Under the pieces are notes generated by a model. It did no database searches, was not told where the DNA came from, and worked only from the letters and a program-made list of their open reading frames with translations. The translations under genes and the position numbers were made by a program. Below, piece after piece: positions 8,228-16,614 of a stretch of DNA of 64,000 nucleotides (its first letter is position 1; every line of letters starts with the position of its first letter). The stretch is from Actinoplanes italicus (GTDB lineage: Bacteria > Actinomycetota > Actinomycetes > Mycobacteriales > Micromonosporaceae): contig NZ_PVMZ01000016.1 in assembly GCF_003001815.1 (NCBI RefSeq), positions 124,001 through 188,000 on the forward strand, in the 5' to 3' direction.

Positions 8228-8910
8228 GGCTGCAGTTTGTAGCCCAGGCCGCGGACCGTCACGAGATGCCGCGGGTTGCCGGTGTCGGCCTCGATCTTCT
8301 GCCGCAGCCGGCCGACGTGCACGTCGACGACCCGCTCGTCGCCGAACTCGTGACCCCACACCCGCTGCAGCAGCTGCTGGCGCGACAGCACCAGGCCGGG
8401 GTGGTCGGCCAGTTCGCACAGCAGGCGGAACTCGGTGCGGGTCACGGCCACCAGCTCGCCGCGCAGCCGCACCTCGGCCGCTTCCGGCCGTACCTCGAGA
8501 TCACCGAAGGTCAGCACCGAGCTCGCCGGACCGGACGGCTGGGCGGCCGTCCTGGCACGCCGCCGCAGGGCCCGCAGCCGGGCCGCCAGCTCCTTGACCT
8601 TGACCGGTTTGACCACGTAGTCGTCGGCGCCGGCCTCCAGCGCCGCGACCACGTCGTGGGTGTCGTCGCGGGCGCTGACCACCACGATCGGCACGTCGTC
8701 GTCGCGGCGCAGCTGCCGGATGCACTCGTAACCGTCCATGCCGGGCAACATCAGGTCGACGAGCACCGTGTCCGCCCGGTACCGGCGCTGCGCGATCAGC
8801 CCCTCCTCCGCGGTGGCCACGGCGTGGGCGGTGTAGCCCTCGTCCTCCAGGGCCATCGCCAGCGACAGACGGATCCGATCGTCGTCCTCGATCAGCAGTA
8901 CGGCACTCAT
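8224..8910 (-). CDS. OmpR/PhoB-family response regulator (MtrA-like)
   Basis: 228 residues from the ATG at 8910; a longer frame exists, but the receiver fold begins exactly here (MSAVLLIEDDDRIRLSLAMALE). The phospho-Asp is in TVLVDLMLPGMDGYE (about residue 51). The C-terminal winged helix is complete: LTRTEFRLLCELADHPGLVLSRQQLLQRVWG to VDVHVGRLRQKIEADTGNPRHLVTVRGLGYKL. First gene of a three-gene operon with kinase and GerMN lipoprotein. Direct repeats at 8971-8986, 61 bp upstream, are plausible autoregulatory sites. Confidence 0.94.
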   Translation of the reverse strand: MSAVLLIEDDDRIRLSLAMALEDEGYTAHAVATAEEGLIAQRRYRADTVLVDLMLPGMDGYECIRQLRRDDDVPIVVVSARDDTHDVVAALEAGADDYVVKPVKVKELAARLRALRRRARTAAQPSGPASSVLTFGDLEVRPEAAEVRLRGELVAVTRTEFRLLCELADHPGLVLSRQQLLQRVWGHEFGDERVVDVHVGRLRQKIEADTGNPRHLVTVRGLGYKLQP

Positions 8911-8970
8911 GTCCCCATGATGTCCGGCGCGGGCGGCCGCAGCCCGGTCGAAGGCGCCACCGCGGTGTTT

Positions 8971-8986
8971 GTCACGCAACTGTCAC
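8971..8986. promoter_or_regulatory. Direct repeat GTCAC-N6-GTCAC upstream of the OmpR-type regulator
   Basis: GTCAC at 8971-8975 and 8982-8986 repeat with an 11-bp period, 61-76 bp upstream of the regulator start. Tandem half sites on one helix face are the normal target of OmpR-family dimers, and MtrA sites have this general form. A matching pair lies upstream of the BON gene (5754-5769). Confidence 0.45.
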
Positions 8987-9004
8987 AGGGATCCACGTAG
9001 CACC

Positions 9005-9032
9005 TTGACGCATTCCGTTATGGGAATATGAT
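9005..9032 (+). promoter_or_regulatory. Promoter of the ArsR gene with overlapping inverted-repeat operator; leaderless transcript likely
   Basis: A -35 box TTGACG (9005-9010) and -10 box TATGAT (9027-9032) are separated by 16 bp. An inverted repeat ATTCC-GTTATG-GGAAT (9012-9027) lies between them, placed to block RNA polymerase. The ATG at 9040 follows the -10 by 7 nt and has no ribosome binding site, so transcription and translation probably begin together. Confidence 0.6.
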
Positions 9033-9039
9033 TGCCGGC

Positions 9040-9387
9040 ATGGCACGAGCAGCGACAACGTCGGACACGTTCAACGCGATCGCCGAGCCGCAGCGCCGGG
9101 ACATCCTGGCGCTGCTGCGCGGCCGTGAGTGGCCGGTCACCGACCTCGCCCGTGAGCTGGGGATGAGTCAGCCGCGAGCGTCGAAGCATCTGCGGGTGCT
9201 CCGCGAGGTGGGGCTGGTGCGGGTTCGTGAGGCGGGCAAGCAGCGCCTCTACGGCCTCGACGCCCGCGGGCTGCGGCCGGTCCACGAGTGGGTCGGCGGG
9301 TTCGAGCGGTTCTGGAACGAGAGCTTCGACCGGCTCGACAGCTACGTGCAGGACCTCAAGCAGGAACGACAGGAGCAGGAACGATGA
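9040..9387 (+). CDS. ArsR-family transcriptional repressor
   Basis: 115 residues from the ATG at 9040, chosen because the promoter at 9005-9032 places transcription start on it; the ATG at 9028 lies inside the -10 box. The winged HTH covers the protein: FNAIAEPQRRDILALLRGREWPVTDLARELGMSQPRASKHLRVLREVGLVRVREAGKQRLYGLD. There are no metal-binding cysteines, as in the subclass that controls neighbouring SRPBCC/AHSA1 genes. It overlaps the downstream SRPBCC gene by ATGA, the standard two-gene unit for this family. Confidence 0.92.
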   Translation: MARAATTSDTFNAIAEPQRRDILALLRGREWPVTDLARELGMSQPRASKHLRVLREVGLVRVREAGKQRLYGLDARGLRPVHEWVGGFERFWNESFDRLDSYVQDLKQERQEQER

Positions 9388-10526
9388 CCGAAGCAGGGCA
9401 GCGAGCGGACTCGGCGGCGGCCGACCGGGAGATCGTCATCTCCCGCGTCATCGACGCTCCACCGGAGCTGGTGTTCGAGGCGTTCACCGAGGTACGGCAC
9501 CTGTCGCGGTGGTGGGGTCCGGAGGGGTTCTCCACCACCACGCGGTCGTTCGAGTTCCGCGAGGGCGCCGTGTGGGACTTCGTGATGCACGGGCCGGACG
9601 GCACCGACTACCCCGAGTGGATCACCTGGACCGAGATCGTCGAGCCGCGACGGATCACACTGTTGCACGGTGAGCGCGCCGAGGACCCGGACGCCTTCGA
9701 GTCGGTGCTCACCTTCACGCCGGACGGCGCGGCGACCCGGATCGAGATGCGCACGGTCTTCCCCACCAGGCAGCTGCGCGACGAGGCGGTCGAGAGATAC
9801 CACGCGGTCGAGGGCGGCCGGCAGACGCTGGACAACCTGGCGGCGTACGTCACCCGGGACGACAGCGGCAAGGTGTTCTTCACCGTGTCGATGTCACTCG
9901 ACGGCTACAGCGCGCCGGTGTCGATGGACGGCATCATCGCCACCGGCGAGCAGCGGCAGCAGGACCCCCGGCTGGACCGCTGGGTGGCGCAGTGGATGGA
10001 ACTGCACGCGTGGATCTTCCCGCAGCGCTTCTTCCGGGAGAACCTGAACCTGGGTGAGGGCGGTGAGGAGGGCGTCGACAACGACGTCGCCCGGCACGCG
10101 TTCGAACGCACCGGCGCCAGCATCATGGGCAAGCGCATGTTCGACCTCGGCGAGAAGTCGTGGCCGGAGAACGCGCCCTTCCACACCCCGGTGTTCGTCC
10201 TCACCCACGAGCGCCGTGAGCCCTGGGAGCGGCCGGGCGGGACCACCTTCCACTTCGTGAACGACGGCATCGACAGCGCCCTGAAGCAGGCCCGTGAGGC
10301 GGCGGGCGACCGGGACGTCCGGATCGCCGGCGGCAGCGAGACGATCCTGCAGTACCTGAACGCCGGCCTGATCGACGAGTTCTCGATCGCGCTGTCGCCG
10401 GTGCTGTTCGGCGCCGGCACCCGCCTGTTCGACGGCGTGGACGCGTCCCGGGTGGCGTTGGAGCAGGTCCGGTCGCAGCCGACACCGCGAGCGACGCATC
10501 TGTCGTACGTCGTACATGCGCGGTAG
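9384..10526 (+). CDS. SRPBCC (AHSA1) domain fused to RibD_C/dihydrofolate-reductase-like domain
   Basis: 380 residues from the ATG overlapping the ArsR stop. Residues about 12-155 form an AHSA1-type START/SRPBCC domain (ISRVIDAPPELVFEAFTEVRHLSRWWGPEGFSTTTRSFEFREGAVWDFVMHGPDG). Residues about 165-378 form a RibD C-terminal/DHFR-like domain (FFTVSMSLDGYSAPVSM, TGASIMGKRMFD, VFVLTHERREPW, RIAGGSETILQYLNAGLIDEFSIALSPVLFGAGTRLFDG). These are normally separate proteins in ArsR-linked loci, so this is a genuine in-frame fusion. Likely NADPH-dependent reductase activity tied to a lipophilic ligand pocket; substrate unknown. Confidence 0.88.
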   Translation: MTEAGQRADSAAADREIVISRVIDAPPELVFEAFTEVRHLSRWWGPEGFSTTTRSFEFREGAVWDFVMHGPDGTDYPEWITWTEIVEPRRITLLHGERAEDPDAFESVLTFTPDGAATRIEMRTVFPTRQLRDEAVERYHAVEGGRQTLDNLAAYVTRDDSGKVFFTVSMSLDGYSAPVSMDGIIATGEQRQQDPRLDRWVAQWMELHAWIFPQRFFRENLNLGEGGEEGVDNDVARHAFERTGASIMGKRMFDLGEKSWPENAPFHTPVFVLTHERREPWERPGGTTFHFVNDGIDSALKQAREAAGDRDVRIAGGSETILQYLNAGLIDEFSIALSPVLFGAGTRLFDGVDASRVALEQVRSQPTPRATHLSYVVHAR

Positions 10527-10574
10527 CCGTCGCGGGTAGTCATGGCCGAGGACGAACGAAGGGAAACGGTGATC

Positions 10575-11252
10575 ATGGCATTGCCACCCGTTGTCGACCA
10601 CGCGGCCTGGCGCAAGGAACTCGACGAGCTGCGCGCCCGCGAGAAGGCGGCCACGAAGGAGCTCGACGCGATCGCCGCCCAGCGGCGCAGACTGCCCATG
10701 GTCCGCCTGCCGGACTACACCCTGACCGGAGCGGAGGGTCCGGTCCGGCTGGCCGACGTCTTCGACGGCAGGTCACAGCTGATCGTCTACCACCACATGT
10801 GGGAGCCGGGCTCCGAGTGGCAGTGCGGCGGGTGCACCAGCTTCACCTCGTCGTTCACCCGGCTGGGCTTCCTCGAGAACTACGACGCCCGGTTCGTGGT
10901 GGTGACCCAGGGCCGGATCGACGAGGCCCTGGCCTACGCCGAGCGCGTCGGCAACACGATGACCTGGTATTCGACCGCCGACAGCCCGTTCGGCGCCGAC
11001 GTCGGCGCGCCGCCCGGCGGCGCGTTCGCGCTGAACGTGTTCCTGCGCGACGGTGACACCGTCTACCGCACCTGGCACACGTCGGGCCGTGGCGTCGAGC
11101 AGCTCACCTACACGTTCCCGCTGGTGGACGTGCTGCCGTACGGGCGGCGCGAGGAGTGGCAGGACTCCCCCGAGGGCTGGCCCCAGTCGCCGGCGTACAG
11201 CGGCTGGCTCGACGCGCCCGACATCGCCAGGTTGTACGGCCCGGATCGCTGA
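10575..11252 (+). CDS. DUF899 thioredoxin-like protein
   Basis: 225 residues from the ATG at 10575, preceded by GAAGGGA; an upstream in-frame ATG at 10542 has no such site. Shows the DUF899 signature: paired helices AWRKELDELRAREKAATKELDAIAAQRRRLPMV, the strand RSQLIVYHHMW, and the cysteine pair in WQCGGCTSFTS at the thioredoxin active-site position, then FVVVTQGRIDEALAYAERVGNTMTWYS. The fold implies redox chemistry, but the function is not established. It lies 48 bp after the ArsR/SRPBCC pair and is probably co-transcribed, which fits the usual company of these genes. Confidence 0.85.
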   Translation: MALPPVVDHAAWRKELDELRAREKAATKELDAIAAQRRRLPMVRLPDYTLTGAEGPVRLADVFDGRSQLIVYHHMWEPGSEWQCGGCTSFTSSFTRLGFLENYDARFVVVTQGRIDEALAYAERVGNTMTWYSTADSPFGADVGAPPGGAFALNVFLRDGDTVYRTWHTSGRGVEQLTYTFPLVDVLPYGRREEWQDSPEGWPQSPAYSGWLDAPDIARLYGPDR

Positions 11253-11256
11253 ACTC

Positions 11257-11829
11257 TCAGGCGCCGGTGATCCGTGCCAGCGCCCTGGCCAGCTGGGACG
11301 CGGTCGGGGCGCTGTCCGGGTCGATGAGCCGCTGGGCCATCACCCCGGTCAGCAGCGCCTGGTGGAGAGCGCCGATCTCGTTGATCACGACGGCGTCGGT
11401 CTCGTCCGGGCCGGCGAGCAGGCGGCCGATGCCGTCGCGCGCCTCCCCGAGCCCCAGCGCCAGGTACTCCCGTACCTTGGGCTGGTGGTCGATCTGCCCG
11501 ATCACGTCGAACGTCGCGCTCCACAGCTGCCGGTACTCGTCGAACGACCCGATGATCTGATCCCAGATCGCCTCGAACCGCTCCAGCGGTGTGGCGTCAT
11601 CGGACAGTTCCAGTCCCACCAGCGCCTGCCCCAGCGCCCGCCCCCACTCGGCGGAGGCGTCGGCGAGCGCCTGGTCCAGCAGCGCCTCCTTGGATCCGAA
11701 GTGGTAACCCACGGCCGCCATGCTCACGCCGCCCGCCGCCTTGGTGATGTCCCGCAGCGTGGTGCGCGCGTAGCCCTTCTCGTACAGGCAGAGCCTCGCC
11801 GCTCTCAGCAGGTCATCACGGTTTCCCAG
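11257..11829 (-). CDS. TetR-family regulator with no canonical start codon
   Basis: The TetR fold is complete: helices GNRDDLLRAARLCLYEKGYARTTLRDITKAAGG-VSMAAVGYHFGSKEALLDQAL form the DNA-binding domain, followed by a ligand domain of about 140 residues. The reading frame contains no ATG, GTG or TTG before the HTH; the only candidate giving a normal 190-residue protein is CTG at 11829. Starting at the internal GTG/ATG near 11727 would remove half of the HTH. It stands head to head with an esterase that has also lost its N-terminus, which suggests a deletion at this junction. It may be weakly expressed or dead. Confidence 0.7.
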   Translation of the reverse strand: MGNRDDLLRAARLCLYEKGYARTTLRDITKAAGGVSMAAVGYHFGSKEALLDQALADASAEWGRALGQALVGLELSDDATPLERFEAIWDQIIGSFDEYRQLWSATFDVIGQIDHQPKVREYLALGLGEARDGIGRLLAGPDETDAVVINEIGALHQALLTGVMAQRLIDPDSAPTASQLARALARITGA

Positions 11830-11849
11830 TCCGTCGTCACCACCGGCTC

Positions 11850-13322
11850 GGCCCGGTCAGAGGCACGGTCACCGACACGACCCGCACCTTCACCGGCATC
11901 CCGTACGCGGCACCGCCGGTCGGTGACCTGCGCTGGCGGCCACCGCGCCCGCCCAGGCCCTGGACGACACCGATCGACGCGACCCGGCCCGCCGCCCTCT
12001 GCGCACAGCAGGGCGATCACCTCGGCACCGGAAGCCTCGCCGAGGACTGCCTCTACCTCAACGTCACCAGCCCACGGGGGCGGTCACCACGAGGGCCCCG
12101 GCCGGTGATCGTCTGGCTGCACGGCGGTAGCTTCAAGGACGGCGGCGGGCACCTCTACCCGGCACAACGGCTCGCGACCCGGGGCGACGCCGTGGTCGTG
12201 ACCGTCAACTACCGGCTCGGCGCCCTCGGCTTCCTGGCCCACCCGCTGCTGGGCGAGGCCCGGGCCTCGGGCAACTTCGGGCTCGCCGACCAGCAGGCCG
12301 CGCTGCGCTGGGTGCACGACAACGCGGCGGCGTTCGGCGGCGACTCGCGCAATGTCACCCTGGCCGGTGAGTCCGCGGGTGCCATCAGCACCTGCGCCCA
12401 CCTCGCCGCACCGTCCTCGGCGGGGCTGTTCCACCGCGCGATCCTGCAGAGCGGACCGTGCGTCGCTGGCGGCTCCGGCAACGACCCCCGCCCACGGCGC
12501 ACAGCCGAAGATCAAGGTCAAAGGCTTGTCGCTTCGCTAGGTCTGGGTACGCACGTGACTGCGGCCCAACTGCGCGATCCACGACTGGTCACCCCGGAGA
12601 AGCTGCTCAGCGCCGCCGCCACGACAGACACCGCATTCGGCCCCGTCGTCGGCGCCGGACTACTGCCCGTCGGGCCGGAGCCGGCCATCGCCGCCGGGCG
12701 GATCAACCGTGTGCCCGTCCTGCACGGCATCAATCGCGACGAGCAGCGCCTGCAGGTGTGGGGCTACGAGCTCGCCAGGTACGAGGGGCCCGTCCCCGCC
12801 GACCGGTACACCGCGGAGATCAGGCAGCGATTCGGCGGTGACGCCACCCGTGTGCTGCTCCGCTACCCGCTGAACCGCTACGACTCGGCAAGCCACGCCC
12901 TGGCGGCCGTGCTGACCGACTCCCAGCAGGCGGCATCCACCGTGGAGACCGCCCGCCTGCTCAGCCGCCGGGTGCCCACATTCACCTACGAGTTCGCCGA
13001 CGACCGGGCGCCCTGGTTCCGCGACTTCCCCGAGCCGTACCCGATGGGCGCCTACCACGCCGCGGAACTGCCGTACCTGTTCGACGTCGGCAACATCGAG
13101 CCCCTCGACGAGGCTCAGCGGAGGCTCGCCGACCACATGATCGACTACTGGGCCTCGTTCGCCCGCGCCGGCGTGCCCGCGGTACCCGGCGCCCCAGCCT
13201 GGGCTCCCGGCACGCCCGGGCGGCTCTCCGTACTGGCACTCGACACCGGCGGGAACGGCATCGAAGTGACCGACTTCACCGTTCGCCACCAGCACGAGTT
13301 CTGGTCCACGGTCAAGACGTGA
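11850..13322 (+). pseudogene. Type-B carboxylesterase, 5' end damaged
   Basis: From about 11856 the frame reads as a carboxylesterase: VRGTVTDTTRTFTGIPYAAPPVGDLRWRPP, EDCLYLNVTSP, oxyanion hole LHGGSF, nucleophile elbow GESAG (12366-12380), Glu in GINRDEQ and His in YHAAELPYLFD, so the catalytic triad is intact. Upstream, the homologous frame (VVTTGS...) is offset by one base near 11848-11855, indicating a single-base deletion. No signal peptide or start codon precedes it, because the divergent TetR gene begins there. The first in-frame start is GTG at 12105, which would omit about 85 conserved residues. I therefore call it a probable pseudogene; a sequencing error would only explain the frameshift. 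Confidence 0.6.
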
Positions 13323-13402
13323 CGATTCCGCGCTTCTCCTGCGGGGCGTCGGCGTGGAGAATCGGTCGCCGCCGATGAGTGCCGACCGCAGGGAATCGAA
13401 CC

Positions 13403-16400
13403 ATGCCTTTCGATGGGTTCATCTCGTACAGCCATGCCGCTGACGGACGCCTCGCGCCCGCCGTCCAGCGTGGTCTGCATCGGCTCGCGCGGCCATGGCA
13501 CCGCCGGCGCGCACTGTGGATCTTCCGGGACCAGACCGGGCTCGCGGTCACACCCGGCCTGTGGTCCTCGATCCAGACCGCGATGGACGGCTCGCAGTAC
13601 TTCGTCCTGCTGGCCTCACCGGAGGCGGCGAACTCGCCGTGGGTCAACAGGGAGATCGAGCACTGGGTGGCCACCAAGTCACCACAGCGGATCCTGCCCG
13701 TGCTCACCGACGGCGAATGGCGCTGGGACGACGGGATCGGCGACTTCAGCGGCGACTCGACGGCCGTACCCGATGCGTTGCGGGGTGTCTTCGCCGAGGA
13801 ACCGCTCTACCTCGACCTGCGGTGGGCCCGCGACGACCTGCACCTGAGCCTGCGGCACACCCGGTTCCGCGACTCGATCGCCCAGCTCGCCGCGCCGATG
13901 CACGGCGTCAGCAAGGACGAGCTGGAGAGCGAGGACGTACGCCAGCACCGGCGAGCCCGCCGTCTGTGGTCGGCCGCGACCGCGACGCTCGTGGTGCTGG
14001 CCCTCGTCGCGTCGATGACCGGCATGATGGCGGTACGCAACGCCGGGCTCGCCAACGCCTTCGCGGTGGAGGCCCGCCAGCAGCAGCAGATCGCCTCCGA
14101 ACAGCGCGGCAGCGCCGAACGTGCCGCGCAGGAGTCGCTGCGCCAGCAGGAGTTCGCCCAGGAGCAGGAGGAACGGGCACAGGCCGCCGCCGACGAGACC
14201 CGCCGGCAGGAGGGACTCGCCCGCGAGCAGCGCGCGCTGGCCGACGAGGCGGCGGCCGACGCCGCCGAGCAGGAGGAGATCGCCCGGCGCCACGAGCAGA
14301 ACGCCCAGCGGCAGCAGGAAATCGCCGCCGAGGCGGAGGCCCGGGCGCAACAGCAGGAGAGATTCGCCCGCGAGCAGGAGAGACTGGCCCGCGACGCGGG
14401 CGAGGAGGCCCGCCGCCAGCGCGAGGAGGCGGACCGGCAGCGCGAGGAGGCCCGCCGCCAGCGCGAGGAGGCGGCCCAGCAGCGGCGGATCGCGGTCAAC
14501 CGGCGGCTCGTCGAACGCGCCCGCGCGATGATCGACGACGACCCGAAGAAGGCCCTCATGCTGGCCGTCGCCGCCCAGCGCCTGCACGACGACGAGCGGA
14601 CCCGGGACCAGCTCGCCCACCTGGTGATGTCGACCCACTACGCCGGCGCTCTCACGGACGTGACCGACGTCGCCACCGTCGCGACCGGCCTGCTCGCCAC
14701 CGCCGACGCCGGGGGCACCGTGTCGCTGTGGGACATCTCCCGCCCCGCGCGGCCCCGCCGCGTCACCCACGTGCCCACCAGCGGTCCGGCCGTCAAGACG
14801 CTCGCCACCGACCGTGACGGCAGCACCCTCGCCGTCGTCGACGGGAAGTCGCCGGCGGTGCTGTGGGACCTGCGCGTACCGGCCCGCCCCGCCCGGATCG
14901 CCGAGCTCCCCGACCCGGCCGGCGTCGCCGCGGTGTCGTTCAGCCCGGACGGGCACACCGTCGCCACCACCAGTTCCGGCGGCGACACCACCCTCTGGAA
15001 CGTGACCGCCGGACGGGCGCCGGCCGCCCTCACCACCCTGCCCGGAGCAAGCCGGCCGGCGTTCGGCCCGGACGGGCGGACAGCGGTCACCGGCGGCGCG
15101 ACGACCATCGTGTGGAACCTGACCGATCCGGCGAACCCGGTCCAGCTCTCCACGATCGCCGACGCCAAGCCCGGCGGTGCGCTCCTGTTCCACCCGGCAC
15201 TGCAGGTCGTGATCGTCGAGGAGGACGGCCTCGTGGTGCCCTGGGATCTGCGGGTCCCGGCACAGCCGAAGCGCGGATTCTCGGAGGAGGACGCCACCGG
15301 CGACGCCACGCTCACCCGGATGGCGTTCAGCGCCGACGGCACCCAGCTGGCCCTCAGCGACTCGAGCGGAACGACGAGACTGTTCGGCCTCACCATCGGC
15401 GGCATCTCCGGCCAGGCGACCCTGTCCGGCCAGCTCGGCAACCTGACCGGGCGCGACGGCCCGATCCGTTCGACCACCCTCAGCCGGGACGGAAAGATGC
15501 TGATCACCGCGGGCGAGCGCCGCACCGCGACCCTGTGGAACGTCCACGGCGCCTTCGCGCGAGAGGTCGTCGCGGTGATGAGCCGCCCCTCCCCCGCGGA
15601 CCTGGTAGGAGTGGCCTTCGGCCCCGGCGGCCGCACTCTGATCGGCGCCGACGCCCCCGACCCCGGCTCCGCCCTGGCCTGGGACCTGACCGATCGGGCT
15701 CACCCTGTCCAGGGGCCGTCCGCGACGCTGAACAGCGGACGGATCCAGCTGATGGAACTCAGCAGGGACGGCCGGACCCTGGCCGTCGGCGGCATGGACG
15801 AGAAGGTGACGCTGGTGGACATGACCCGACCGGCCCGGCCCGCGGTGCTCGCCACCATCACGGACGACCCCGACGACGTGGGCATCATGAGGTTCAGCCC
15901 CGACGGCGGCATCCTCGCGGTGGGCCGCCTCAACGGCAAGACCATGTTGTACGACGTGGCGGACCGTACCCGCCCCACCCGGGTCGCCGAGACCTCCGAC
16001 CGCAAGTACATGTCCTCCGTGGAGTTCAGCCCCGACGGGAAGATCATGGCCGTGGCCTCGGGATACAACGTGACGCTCTGGGACGTGTCCCGCCGCGCCA
16101 CCCCGGCACGCCACGCCGAACTCGCCATGGGCACCTCCGCGTGGGCCGCGGCGTTCAGTCCCGACGGCAAGACCCTCGCCACCGGAGCCGGCTACACCGG
16201 CGAGGCGATCCTCTGGGACATCACCGACATCGCCCAGCCGCACCGGCTCGCCACCCTGCCCCGCTCCGACGACATGGTGAGCTGGCTCGGGTTCAGCCCC
16301 GACGGCCGTACCCTGGCGGCCGGAGGAATCAGCGAGGCCCGGCTGTGGGAGGTCACCGATCGCACGACACCGGTCCTGTTCAGCACCCTCGGACATCCCC

Positions 16401-16609
16401 AGCTGCGCACCCGTAGCCTGGCGTTCAGCCCCGACGGCCGCACCCTCGCGGCAGCCGGCGGCCGGCACGTCACCCTGTGGGACTACACGGTGCCGAAGGA
16501 ACTGAGCGCGGCCCCCGGCAGACACGCCTGCACGATCACCGGCCGGGGACTGAACCGCGACGAGTGGGCCGGCTACATCCCCGAACTCCCCTACCAGGCG
16601 ACCTGCTGA
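13403..16609 (+). CDS. TIR - transmembrane - coiled coil - WD40 protein
   Basis: 1068 residues from the ATG at 13403 (GGGA at about 13391). Domains in order: TIR-like domain (1-150) opening MPFDGFISYSHAADGRLA, with FRDQTGL and LASPEAANSPWVNREIEHWV; a single membrane span (about residues 190-215, TATLVVLALVASMTGMMAV); a charged alanine-rich coiled coil (about 215-380) with repeated RQREEA heptads; then about 14 WD40-type repeats (410-1040) with FSPDGRTLA cores; and a Cys-containing tail. Known logic for such proteins is that the propeller senses and the TIR is the effector (often NAD+ cleavage). The TIR catalytic Glu is plausibly in VNREIE. Role in defence or signalling is inference. Confidence 0.88.
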   Translation: MPFDGFISYSHAADGRLAPAVQRGLHRLARPWHRRRALWIFRDQTGLAVTPGLWSSIQTAMDGSQYFVLLASPEAANSPWVNREIEHWVATKSPQRILPVLTDGEWRWDDGIGDFSGDSTAVPDALRGVFAEEPLYLDLRWARDDLHLSLRHTRFRDSIAQLAAPMHGVSKDELESEDVRQHRRARRLWSAATATLVVLALVASMTGMMAVRNAGLANAFAVEARQQQQIASEQRGSAERAAQESLRQQEFAQEQEERAQAAADETRRQEGLAREQRALADEAAADAAEQEEIARRHEQNAQRQQEIAAEAEARAQQQERFAREQERLARDAGEEARRQREEADRQREEARRQREEAAQQRRIAVNRRLVERARAMIDDDPKKALMLAVAAQRLHDDERTRDQLAHLVMSTHYAGALTDVTDVATVATGLLATADAGGTVSLWDISRPARPRRVTHVPTSGPAVKTLATDRDGSTLAVVDGKSPAVLWDLRVPARPARIAELPDPAGVAAVSFSPDGHTVATTSSGGDTTLWNVTAGRAPAALTTLPGASRPAFGPDGRTAVTGGATTIVWNLTDPANPVQLSTIADAKPGGALLFHPALQVVIVEEDGLVVPWDLRVPAQPKRGFSEEDATGDATLTRMAFSADGTQLALSDSSGTTRLFGLTIGGISGQATLSGQLGNLTGRDGPIRSTTLSRDGKMLITAGERRTATLWNVHGAFAREVVAVMSRPSPADLVGVAFGPGGRTLIGADAPDPGSALAWDLTDRAHPVQGPSATLNSGRIQLMELSRDGRTLAVGGMDEKVTLVDMTRPARPAVLATITDDPDDVGIMRFSPDGGILAVGRLNGKTMLYDVADRTRPTRVAETSDRKYMSSVEFSPDGKIMAVASGYNVTLWDVSRRATPARHAELAMGTSAWAAAFSPDGKTLATGAGYTGEAILWDITDIAQPHRLATLPRSDDMVSWLGFSPDGRTLAAGGISEARLWEVTDRTTPVLFSTLGHPQLRTRSLAFSPDGRTLAAAGGRHVTLWDYTVPKELSAAPGRHACTITGRGLNRDEWAGYIPELPYQATC

Positions 16610-16614
16610 CGTTC

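Noticed and set aside
13495..14817. Long second-frame ORF within the TIR-WD40 gene
   Set aside because: Composition is Arg/Pro/Gly shadow coding expected from GC-rich third positions; the TIR and WD40 motifs are all in the other frame.
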